Source of the DNA: JAQICX01 sp964441455
Lineage (GTDB): Bacteria; Verrucomicrobiota; Kiritimatiellia; JAQICX01
Length of the DNA: 9,755 nucleotides
Assembly (NCBI GenBank): GCA_964441455.1
Contig: CAYTUX010000263.1
Span: 1 to 9,755, forward strand
Direction of reading: 5' to 3'
Below are positions 1 through 6,400 of this stretch, piece by piece. Position 1 is the stretch's first letter. The number at the start of each line of letters is the position of its first letter. The notes under the pieces are model-generated. The model did no database searches and was not told where the DNA came from. It saw only the letters and a program-made list of their open reading frames with translations. Made by a program: the position numbers and the translations under genes.

Positions 1-28
1 TGGGTGATAAATCAGAAAATTAGTTTAG

Positions 29-114
29 CGGACGCCGATCCAGCTACCAAACATAAAGTGTTTTGATGATAATTGCAGAGTTAATTGCTTTTTTGGTAGC
101 TGGGTCGCCGACCG
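29..114. repeat. Large imperfect inverted repeat upstream of purC
   Basis: Two 23-nt arms (29-51 and 92-114) are reverse complements. Twelve consecutive pairs lie next to the loop (40-51 with 92-103). Beyond them come one G-T wobble (39/104), six Watson-Crick pairs broken by a mismatch at 35/108 and another at 32/111, and the outer pairs 29-31/112-114. The loop is 40 nt (52-91) and contains the direct repeat TAATTGC at 70-76 and 82-88. The arms are clearly more GC-rich than the surrounding DNA. There is no T-tract after the right arm, so it is not an ordinary intrinsic terminator. A dispersed MITE- or REP-like element, or the structured end of an upstream transcript, are possible readings. 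Which one applies cannot be decided from one copy. Confidence 0.75.
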
Positions 115-168
115 AAAAGGGCATTTAACAAGAAAAACAGGGAGAATGTAATATTTTTTTTTGGGTAC

Positions 169-197
169 TTGACTTTTCTTATTATTTACCTTAATAT
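169..197 (+). promoter_or_regulatory. Sigma70-type promoter for purC
   Basis: TTGACT at 169-174 and TAATAT at 192-197 are separated by exactly 17 nt and match the -35 and -10 consensus at five of six positions each. A T-rich run at 152-162 sits just upstream of the -35 box, where an UP element would lie. Transcription would start near 204, giving a leader of about 98 nt before the purC start. No operator could be recognised. It may also drive gatC and later genes, since no clear terminator separates purC from gatC. Confidence 0.7.
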
Positions 198-204
198 ATT
201 TGCT

Positions 205-290
205 TGATGTTTTAGATGCTTTTTTAGAGTACAGCACATATTTCACATCTAAATACAAAGACATATAATCTAAAAAAATAAAAATATTTC
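205..290 (+). promoter_or_regulatory. purC mRNA leader with alternative pairings
   Basis: The AT-rich leader has TTTAGA at 211-216 and 223-228 and its complement TCTAAA at 248-253 and 269-274. The longest matches are 211-218 with 246-253 (8 bp) and 220-228 with 269-277 (9 bp). These two interleave like a pseudoknot; a nested arrangement of the shorter 6-bp copies is the alternative. It does not resemble the purine riboswitch core, and a regulatory role is only a guess given the low sequence complexity. A normal ribosome binding site, AGGAG at 291-295, follows 7 nt before the purC ATG. Confidence 0.25.
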
Positions 291-302
291 AGGAGACACA
301 TA

Positions 303-1265
303 ATGGTAAGTGACGACAAAATTTATGCAGCATTAAATAATGTTCTTGATGAAACTAATTTTAAATGGCTGGGCAAAAAAATAAAAGGTAAAGTAAGAGA
401 TTCTTATGTTCTTGACAACAAACGAGTAATTATAGTAAGTGATCGTATCTCTGCATTTGACAGAGTTCTCGGAACAATTCCATTTAAGGGACAAGTTCTA
501 AATCAGATTGCGGCATTCTGGTTTAACAAGACTTCTGATATTGTTGACAATCATGTTCTGGCAGTTCCCGACCCCAATGTTATGATTGTAAAAGAGTGCG
601 AACAGTTACCTTTGGAATTTATTGTCAGGGGATATATTACAGGTGTTACAAAAACTTCTGCATGGTACAATTATGAAAATGGGGTTAGAAATTTCTGCGG
701 AAACATTCTTCCTGAAGGACTGAAAAAAGATCAGAAATTTGACAAACCAATACTGACTCCTACCACAAAGCTTGAAGAACATGACCGTTCAATCTCAAAA
801 GAAGAGGCTATTTCTGAAGGATTGATTGATAGTGAAACTTTTGATAAGGCTGCCGATATCTGCTTTAAGTTATATCAGAGAGCTGCTGAATATGCATTGA
901 GTCGCGGACTGATTTTTGTGGACACAAAGTATGAATTAGGACAAATTGATGGTAAAATGGTTGTCAGTGATGAGGTAAATACACCTGATTCATCTCGTTA
1001 CTGGTATGCTGACACATATGACGAATTGTTTGCCGCGGGGAAATCGCAAAGAAAAATTGATAAAGAGTATGTGAGAGAGTGGCTTGCAGCACAGGGATTC
1101 CTTGGCGATGGTGAACCGCCCGTTTTGCCTGAAGAGGTCAAAGTTGAAGCTGCAAAGAGATACATTAAGGCATATGAAATGATTACAGGTCAGGATTTTA
1201 TTGTCGATGAGACCCCAATTGCAGAACGGGTTGAAAAAGCACTTAAAGCCTGCAATTTGGTATAA
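303..1265 (+). CDS. purC: SAICAR synthetase (phosphoribosylaminoimidazole-succinocarboxamide synthase)
   Basis: This cytosolic enzyme of de novo purine synthesis uses ATP to join aspartate to CAIR, giving SAICAR. The 320-residue product fits the longer (about 300-residue) form of the family rather than the short form of about 240 residues. Visible landmarks are GKVRDSY at residues 29-35 and SDRISAFD at 46-53 in the N-terminal nucleotide-binding part, the first family signature LPLEFIVRGY at 102-111, the second signature IFVDTKYELG at 204-213 (D207, K209, E211), and DEVNTPDSSRYW at 223-234. The ATG is supported by AGGAG at 291-295 with 7-nt spacing and by the sigma70-type promoter at 169-197. 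It is first in the cluster and 83 nt from gatC, and no other purine gene is in view. All motifs are intact, so it should be active. Confidence 0.97.
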   Translation: MVSDDKIYAALNNVLDETNFKWLGKKIKGKVRDSYVLDNKRVIIVSDRISAFDRVLGTIPFKGQVLNQIAAFWFNKTSDIVDNHVLAVPDPNVMIVKECEQLPLEFIVRGYITGVTKTSAWYNYENGVRNFCGNILPEGLKKDQKFDKPILTPTTKLEEHDRSISKEEAISEGLIDSETFDKAADICFKLYQRAAEYALSRGLIFVDTKYELGQIDGKMVVSDEVNTPDSSRYWYADTYDELFAAGKSQRKIDKEYVREWLAAQGFLGDGEPPVLPEEVKVEAAKRYIKAYEMITGQDFIVDETPIAERVEKALKACNLV

Positions 1266-1290
1266 TACAAATGCGAAAATTCGAAATGTA

Positions 1291-1313
1291 GGGGCGAGGC
1301 TTTATGTCCGCCC
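1291..1313. repeat. GC-rich short hairpin in the purC-gatC gap
   Basis: GGGCG at 1292-1296 can pair with CGCCC at 1309-1313 around a 12-nt loop, an unusual GC island in an AT-rich gap. The downstream sequence is A-rich rather than T-rich, so it does not look like an intrinsic terminator on the + strand. The form (GTAGGGGCG...CGCCC) resembles small dispersed palindromes common in bacterial intergenic DNA, but only one copy is seen here. It overlaps an alternative in-frame gatC start at 1304, which argues against that start. Confidence 0.4.
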
Positions 1314-1348
1314 ATAATAAAAAAATTTTGAAAGATAGGAATAAACGG

Positions 1349-1648
1349 ATGGCAGAAAAGACAAAACATAATGTTATTGATGTTGCATATGTTGCAAATC
1401 TAGCCAGAATTAATTTGACGGAAAAAGAGATTGACAAGTTTCAGTCTCAACTTGACCAGATTGTTGGTTATGTTGAGAAAATTGGAGAACTTGATTTAAG
1501 CGGGATTGAGCCGAGCAACCGCAAGCGTTCCCTTGTTAATGTGTATCGTAAAGACGAAGTTCGTGAAAGCCTAGCACATGAAAAAGCAATGGCAAATGCT
1601 CCGGAAGAGTTAAACGGATTATTTAAGGTGCCAAAAATTGTTGAATAG
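1349..1648 (+). CDS. gatC: Asp/Glu-tRNA amidotransferase subunit C
   Basis: GatC is the small subunit of the GatCAB complex. It wraps around the GatA-GatB interface and stabilises the enzyme that amidates Glu-tRNA(Gln) and Asp-tRNA(Asn). The 99-residue product has the family pattern: an N-terminal helix with VAYVANLARINLTEKE, then QLDQIVGYVEKIGELDLSGIEP in the middle, and a C-terminal extended stretch ending FKVPKIVE. I chose ATG 1349 because AGGA at 1337-1340 precedes it by 8 nt and the length equals the usual 95-100 residues. The in-frame ATG at 1304 would add 15 basic, atypical residues encoded by a hairpin-like repeat. The gene is followed by gatA after 8 nt, and its stop codon overlaps the gatA ribosome binding site, so the two are surely co-transcribed and probably translationally coupled. 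Confidence 0.95.
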   Translation: MAEKTKHNVIDVAYVANLARINLTEKEIDKFQSQLDQIVGYVEKIGELDLSGIEPSNRKRSLVNVYRKDEVRESLAHEKAMANAPEELNGLFKVPKIVE

Positions 1649-1656
1649 GAAATTTT

Positions 1657-3081
1657 ATGTTTGATGTTAAAAAACTAGATATTTTTGGTGCTCTGGAACT
1701 AATGGAATCCGGTTGTGTCAGTTCTGTTGAACTTACTAAAGCATTGATTGAAGTAATTAAAAGTGAAGACAGCAGATACAATGCTTATCTTACAATGGAT
1801 GAAGATTATGCTCTGGCTATGGCAGAAGAGGCAGATTCAAAACGTGCATCAGGAGTAAAAGGAAAACTTCTTGGAGTTCCTTTGGCTGTTAAAGATGTTC
1901 TAAATGTTGAAGGTCAGGTCTGCACATGTGCTTCAAAGATTTTAGAAGGATATGTTTCTCCTTATGATGCAACAGCAATTGCAAAGCTAAGAGCAGCCGG
2001 GGCGGTTTTTTTGGGCAGAACAAATATGGATGAATTTGCAATGGGTTCCACAACTGAAAACTCTGCATTTAAGGTTACAAGAAATCCTTGTAATACGGAT
2101 TATGTGCCGGGTGGTTCCAGCGGTGGTTCCGCTGCCGCAGTTGCAGGAGGGCTGGCAATTGCCGCACTTGGAACAGATACCGGCGGATCAATCAGACAGC
2201 CTGCATGTTTCTGCGGATGTGTCGGACTGAAACCATCATACGGGCGTGTTTCCAGGTATGGACTTACGGCATACTGCTCATCATTCGATCAGATCGGTCC
2301 AATGACTAAGAGCGTCAGAGACGCAGCTCTGCTTCTTGAGGTTATGGCCGGGGTTGATGAATATGATTCAAGTTCTGCTCCTGTAGAAGTAGATGAATAT
2401 ACAAACATGCTTACAGGCGACTTAACAGGAATGACAATCGGCATTCCAAAAGAATACTTTATTGACGGCATCGATGATGCAGTTGATAAAACAGTTAAAA
2501 AAGCAATTGACAGATGTGCTGAACTTGGGGCAGAAATAAAAGAAATATCCCTGCCGTTAACTGATTATGCTATTGCCGCATATTATATCATTGCTACAGC
2601 TGAAGCATCTACAAACCTAGCTAGATTTGATGGTGTAAGATATGGTTTCAGAGCTGAAAATGCAACAGAACCTATCGATTTATATAAAAAGACTAAAGCT
2701 GCAGGATTTGGTGAAGAGGTTAAACGAAGAATAATTCTTGGGACATATGTACTTAGCAGCGGATATTACGATGCCTATTATGGATCTGCACAGAAAGCCA
2801 GAACATTGATTGTTCAGGAATTCGACAAGGCATTTGAAAAGTGTGACGCAATGATTACTCCGGTCTCTCCTGTTCCCGGATATAAAATTGGTGAGAACGA
2901 AGGAGACCCTTTGAAAATGTATCTGGGCGACATTTTCACTGTTACGGCAAACTTGGCAGGTATATGCGGTTTGTCTGTTCCATATGGTCATAAAGATGAT
3001 TTATCTGTTGGCGTACAAATATTAGGACCTGTTTTTAAAGAAGAGAATATTTTAAAAATCGGGGATGCTTTATCACGTTGA
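1657..3081 (+). CDS. gatA: Asp/Glu-tRNA amidotransferase subunit A
   Basis: GatA is the glutaminase/amidase subunit. It releases ammonia from glutamine (or asparagine), which is channelled to GatB to amidate the misacylated tRNA. The 474-residue protein shows the amidase-signature fold with the Lys-Ser-Ser triad at K79 (LLGVPLAVKD), S154 (PGGSSGGS) and S178 (GTDTGGSIRQP). These are the same residue numbers I recall for Staphylococcus aureus GatA. Further conserved blocks are GRTNMDEFAMGSTTENS at 120-136 and LKPSYGRVSRYG from 191. The C-terminal block GLSVPYG is followed by the usual VGVQILG segment, so the protein is complete, only slightly shorter than the common length of about 485. AGGA at 1647-1650 overlaps the gatC stop and serves the ATG. 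No abnormal feature was seen. Confidence 0.98.
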   Translation: MFDVKKLDIFGALELMESGCVSSVELTKALIEVIKSEDSRYNAYLTMDEDYALAMAEEADSKRASGVKGKLLGVPLAVKDVLNVEGQVCTCASKILEGYVSPYDATAIAKLRAAGAVFLGRTNMDEFAMGSTTENSAFKVTRNPCNTDYVPGGSSGGSAAAVAGGLAIAALGTDTGGSIRQPACFCGCVGLKPSYGRVSRYGLTAYCSSFDQIGPMTKSVRDAALLLEVMAGVDEYDSSSAPVEVDEYTNMLTGDLTGMTIGIPKEYFIDGIDDAVDKTVKKAIDRCAELGAEIKEISLPLTDYAIAAYYIIATAEASTNLARFDGVRYGFRAENATEPIDLYKKTKAAGFGEEVKRRIILGTYVLSSGYYDAYYGSAQKARTLIVQEFDKAFEKCDAMITPVSPVPGYKIGENEGDPLKMYLGDIFTVTANLAGICGLSVPYGHKDDLSVGVQILGPVFKEENILKIGDALSR

Positions 3082-3091
3082 CAGGAAGAAT

Positions 3092-3126
3092 TTGTAAACT
3101 GTAAAAGGTAAAGGGTAGACGGAAGA
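3092..3126. repeat. Degenerate seven-base tandem tract, gatA-gatB gap (first block)
   Basis: Five consecutive heptads, read in register from 3092, are TTGTAAA, CTGTAAA, AGGTAAA, GGGTAGA and CGGAAGA. The first three share GTAAA at positions 3-7 and the fourth differs by one base. The block starts 11 nt after the gatA stop codon and gives way to unrelated sequence at 3127. It is non-coding and has no hairpin or T-tract typical of a terminator. Confidence 0.6.
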
Positions 3127-3150
3127 ATAGCTCCGCCGGCATAAGAAATT

Positions 3151-3185
3151 ATGAATACTCAATACTAAGTGGGAAATAAGATTTA
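3151..3185. repeat. Degenerate seven-base tandem tract, gatA-gatB gap (second block)
   Basis: Read in register from 3151 the heptads are ATGAATA, CTCAATA, CTAAGTG, GGAAATA and AGATTTA. Three carry AATA at positions 4-7. CTCAATA and CTAAGTG resemble units of the tract at 9222-9270 (CTTAATC, CTTAAGT). The block runs to within 2 nt of the gatB start and replaces the region where a strong ribosome binding site would normally sit; only a weak GGGA at 3171-3174 is present, 13 nt before the ATG. Confidence 0.45.
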
Positions 3186-3187
3186 AG

Positions 3188-4621
3188 ATGAGTGATGTAA
3201 ATTATTTAACAACAATCGGACTTGAAGTTCACGTTCAATTGAAAACAAAAACAAAAATATTCTGCGGATGTTCTGTTGATCCTGATGCAGAACCAAATAC
3301 AAATGTCTGTCCTATATGTCTGGGCTATCCGGGTGCACTGCCTGCACTTAATGAGACGGCAGTTAAATACGGCATAATGACAGGACTAATGATTGGAGCA
3401 AAAATTAACCTTTACAGTAAATTTGACAGAAAAAGCTATTTTTATCCTGATATGTCAAAAAACTTCCAGACTTCACAATATGATTTACCAATCTGCGAAG
3501 GAGGAGCTGTTGATATTGAGCTTGAAGATGGAACAAAAAAATCGATCGGCATAACAAGAATACACCTTGAAGAAAATGCAGCCAAGAATTTTCATCTTGC
3601 AAAGATGAGCGGAATAGATTTTAATCGCGCCGGAACACCTTTGATTGAGGTTGTCACAGAACCGGATATTGAGAGTCCTGAAGAGGCATATGCATTTTTG
3701 CAGGCTCTTCGTCAGATAGTTGTCTATACCGGGGTTAGCGACTGCAACCTGGAGCTTGGGCAATTACGTTGCGATGTAAACAGCAGTGTTCGTCCAGAGG
3801 GGCAAAAAGAACTTGGCGAACGAACTGAAATGAAAAATCTTAACACTTTCAAGGGAATATACAATGCCCTGAAATATGAGATCGAGAGACAAAAAGATGT
3901 TTTGCGTGCCGGCGGAAAAGTATCTCAGGAAACCCGTCGTTGGGATCCCGATGCAGGTGTTACAACTGTAATGAGAACTAAAGAAGATGCACATGACTAT
4001 CGCTACCTCCCTGAACCTGATCTGATGCCAATGGTTTTTGATGAGGAATATCTGGAAAAATTGAGAACAGAGCTTCCGGAATTGCCGGCAAAACGTCGCG
4101 AACGCTTTGAAAAAGAGTTTTCAGTTCCTGCTTATGATGCGGGGGTTCTGGTCGCAGAAAAAACTATTGCAGACTATTTTGAATCCGCTGCGGGAATGAG
4201 TGAAAATCCCAAGCTTGTTTCAAACCTTATGATGACGGAAATGTTGAGAATTCTTTCTGAAACTCAAAGAGATATCTCTGAGATTTCCATCACACCTGAA
4301 GCTCTGGCAAAATTAGCTGATCTTGTTCATGCAAAAACAATTAATAGTAATACTGCAAAAAAAGTGTTTGAAATTCTTTTTGAAGAAGGTGGAGAACCTG
4401 AAAGTATTGTAGAAAAAAATGGATGGGCTCAGGTTAGTGACACAGATGAAATAGAAGGATTTGTTGATGAAGCTATTGCCGCAAATCCAAAATCTGTAAG
4501 TGACTTCAAATCCGGAAAAGTTGCTGCTGTTAAATTTTTAGTTGGGCAAGTTATGAGATTCAGCAAAGGAAAAGCAAACCCTCAACTTGCAGAAAAGTTG
4601 CTTTTAGAAAAGTTAAAATAA
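3188..4621 (+). CDS. gatB: Asp/Glu-tRNA amidotransferase subunit B
   Basis: GatB binds the misacylated tRNA, phosphorylates the side-chain carboxylate with ATP, and amidates it with ammonia from GatA. The 477-residue protein opens with IGLEVHVQLKTKTKIFCGC. It keeps the four zinc-binding cysteines C26, C28, C41 and C44 (CGC and CPIC). The GatB cradle motifs follow: YFYPD at 84-88, QYDLPI at 97-102, HLEEN at 126-130, DFNRAGTPLIEVVTEPD at 144-160, LRCDVNSSVR at 193-202, EMKNLNTF at 214-221 and DAHDYRYLPEPDL at 267-279. The C-terminus is the YqeY-like tail that contacts the tRNA elbow, ending with VKFLVGQVM and an Ala/Leu/Lys helix. The only plausible start is the ATG at 3188, because an in-frame stop lies at 3152 with no ATG between. 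Its ribosome binding site is weak, unlike those of the neighbours. Confidence 0.98.
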   Translation: MSDVNYLTTIGLEVHVQLKTKTKIFCGCSVDPDAEPNTNVCPICLGYPGALPALNETAVKYGIMTGLMIGAKINLYSKFDRKSYFYPDMSKNFQTSQYDLPICEGGAVDIELEDGTKKSIGITRIHLEENAAKNFHLAKMSGIDFNRAGTPLIEVVTEPDIESPEEAYAFLQALRQIVVYTGVSDCNLELGQLRCDVNSSVRPEGQKELGERTEMKNLNTFKGIYNALKYEIERQKDVLRAGGKVSQETRRWDPDAGVTTVMRTKEDAHDYRYLPEPDLMPMVFDEEYLEKLRTELPELPAKRRERFEKEFSVPAYDAGVLVAEKTIADYFESAAGMSENPKLVSNLMMTEMLRILSETQRDISEISITPEALAKLADLVHAKTINSNTAKKVFEILFEEGGEPESIVEKNGWAQVSDTDEIEGFVDEAIAANPKSVSDFKSGKVAAVKFLVGQVMRFSKGKANPQLAEKLLLEKLK

Positions 4622-4633
4622 ATATTTAAGAAC

Positions 4634-4648
4634 GGAGATAAAAAATTG
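4634..4648 (+). promoter_or_regulatory. Ribosome binding site that decides a TTG start
   Basis: GGAGA at 4634-4638 precedes TTG at 4646 by 7 nt. The same GGAGA-7 nt-start arrangement occurs before pilT (6389-6393, ATG 6401) and the second pilB-like gene (7484-7488, ATG 7496). The first internal methionine codon lies 28 codons further in and would remove part of the N-terminal domain. TTG is therefore the start. Confidence 0.85.
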
Positions 4649-6364
4649 ACTTCAAATGATGAATATGTACTGCAGATTCTCCAGGAAAATGCTTTAGTCG
4701 GGGCAGATCAGATTGAACATGCCAGAAATATGACGATGAATGATCCAAGTCTTAGTGTTGTGGATGCACTTTTAGATTCCGGTGCTATTGCAGAAGTGGA
4801 CGTTCTATGCACTCTTGGCGAACAGTTTGGAATGAAAGTTGTAAGTCTGGATGAGTTTGAAATTAAACCGGAAATTGTTGAGCTTATTTCATCTGAAACA
4901 GCACATTCACAACATATAATTCCATTATATGAAGATGAAAACAACACCTTGGTTGTTGGCATCTGTGACCCTCTTGATTATGCTTCTCTTGATAACCTTA
5001 GGTACAAACTAAAACGTGAAATCGAAGCTGTCCTTGCTGTAAGAAAAGAAATATTAGCTCTTATTGAACGTTATTATCAGATGGATTCAACAATGGATAC
5101 AATGTTGGATCAAATATCTGAAGTGGAAGATGGAACTGTTGATATTTCATCAAGCATGAGCAATATTCTTGATGATGAAACCACAAGTGAAACAGATGCT
5201 CCTATTATTAAACTATGCAGTCTGATTATTATGGAAGGCTATAAAAACAGTGCTTCAGATATTCACCTTGAACCGCTTGAAAAAAGATTTAGGGTCAGGT
5301 ACAGAATTGATGGTGTTTTACATGAAGTTGACAGTCCTCCCAAACGTCTTCAGTCTGCCATTATCAGTAGAATGAAGATTATGGCTCACATGAAAATTTC
5401 TGAAAAAAGAACTCCTCAGGATGGCAGAATTCAGGTTAATATCGGTGGTCGGGAGCTTGACCTTCGTGTGTCTACAATACCTACAGAGCATGGCGAAAGT
5501 ATTGTTATGCGTATTTTGGATAAACAGAATCTTGCTCTTGGTCTTCCGCAGCTTGGATTTTTCTCTGACGATCAGAAAACATTTGAAAGTTTGATTAATC
5601 TTTCTGATGGTATTATTCTTGTTACCGGTCCTACCGGTTCAGGCAAAACCACAACTCTATATGCTTGTCTTGGACAGATTAATAAACCCGACAGAAAAAT
5701 CATTACTGTAGAAGACCCGGTTGAATATCAGATGTCCGGTATCAATCAGGTACAGGTTGCAAAAGACATTAATCTAACTTTCTCAGCAGCACTGCGTTCT
5801 ATCTTGCGTCAAGCTCCAAACATTGTTATGATTGGTGAAATTCGAGATCCGGAAACAGCAAGTATTGCTACGGAAGCAGCTCTTACAGGACATCTGGTGT
5901 TCAGCACCCTGCATACAAATGACGCCCCTAGTGCTGTTACTCGTCTTTTGGATATTGGTGTTAAACCATTCCTTGTTGCATCTTCTGTCAGAGCTGTTAT
6001 GGCTCAACGTCTTATTCGAACCATCTGCCCTCAATGCAAAGAGGAGGTAACTCCTAGTCAAAGTGATTTGTCCTTTTTAGGTGCGTTAGGTGCAAGCCTT
6101 GTTAACACACCAATATATAAGGGTAGAGGATGCAGTAAGTGTTCGTTAACAGGCTATAAGGGCCGAAAAGGTCTATTTGAAATCTTCAGAATCACAGATG
6201 AAGTTCAGCATCTTATCTTTGACAAACAAAGTGCTGTTGAACTTAGAGCAAAGGCAAGAGAAAATGGAATGCGGACACTGCGTGAAGATGGTGTAAGAAA
6301 AGTTCTTGCCGGAATAACAACTATTGAAGAAGTAATGCGTGTTACAATGGGTGATGCAGACTAG
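4646..6364 (+). CDS. pilB: PilB/GspE-family type IV pilus assembly ATPase (first copy)
   Basis: This is a cytoplasmic hexameric motor ATPase of the PilB/GspE group, predicted to power pilus extension or type II secretion. The 572 residues comprise an N-terminal GspE/MshEN-type domain (about 7-140), a variable acidic linker (150-185), the N2 domain with ASDIHLEP at 203-210 and RTPQDGRIQ at 255-263, and the ATPase core. The core has Walker A GPTGSGKT at 328-335, Asp box TVEDPVEY at 354-361, Walker B-type MIGEIRDPETA with E398, and His box GHLVFSTLHT at 415-424. A zinc tetracysteine is formed by C461, C464, C496 and C499. The segment before Walker B reads RQAPN (388-392) where the second copy has RQDPD, so two acidic residues are lost. 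PilB versus GspE cannot be settled from sequence alone; the adjacent pilT favours a pilus motor. It lies 24 nt after gatB, so co-transcription is likely. Confidence 0.92.
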   Translation: MTSNDEYVLQILQENALVGADQIEHARNMTMNDPSLSVVDALLDSGAIAEVDVLCTLGEQFGMKVVSLDEFEIKPEIVELISSETAHSQHIIPLYEDENNTLVVGICDPLDYASLDNLRYKLKREIEAVLAVRKEILALIERYYQMDSTMDTMLDQISEVEDGTVDISSSMSNILDDETTSETDAPIIKLCSLIIMEGYKNSASDIHLEPLEKRFRVRYRIDGVLHEVDSPPKRLQSAIISRMKIMAHMKISEKRTPQDGRIQVNIGGRELDLRVSTIPTEHGESIVMRILDKQNLALGLPQLGFFSDDQKTFESLINLSDGIILVTGPTGSGKTTTLYACLGQINKPDRKIITVEDPVEYQMSGINQVQVAKDINLTFSAALRSILRQAPNIVMIGEIRDPETASIATEAALTGHLVFSTLHTNDAPSAVTRLLDIGVKPFLVASSVRAVMAQRLIRTICPQCKEEVTPSQSDLSFLGALGASLVNTPIYKGRGCSKCSLTGYKGRKGLFEIFRITDEVQHLIFDKQSAVELRAKARENGMRTLREDGVRKVLAGITTIEEVMRVTMGDAD

Positions 6365-6400
6365 TTTTATTAAATAATTTAGCATATTGGAGAAAACATT

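Noticed and set aside
25..264. A 79-codon reading frame on the minus strand across the inverted repeat and purC promoter
   Set aside because: It runs through the palindrome and promoter, is rich in Lys/Ser/Tyr as expected from AT-rich non-coding DNA, and matches no family I recognise.
205..302. Purine riboswitch in the purC leader
   Set aside because: The conserved purine-riboswitch core and its GC-containing stems are absent; the leader is simple AT-rich sequence.
1304..1348. Upstream ATG that would lengthen GatC by 15 residues
   Set aside because: The extra residues are encoded by a hairpin-like segment, spacing to the nearest GAGG is only 4 nt, and the ATG at 1349 gives both a better ribosome binding site and the usual family length.
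2680..2991. Minus-strand reading frame of 103 codons inside gatA
   Set aside because: It is a shadow of a fully conserved gene with an intact catalytic triad on the other strand.
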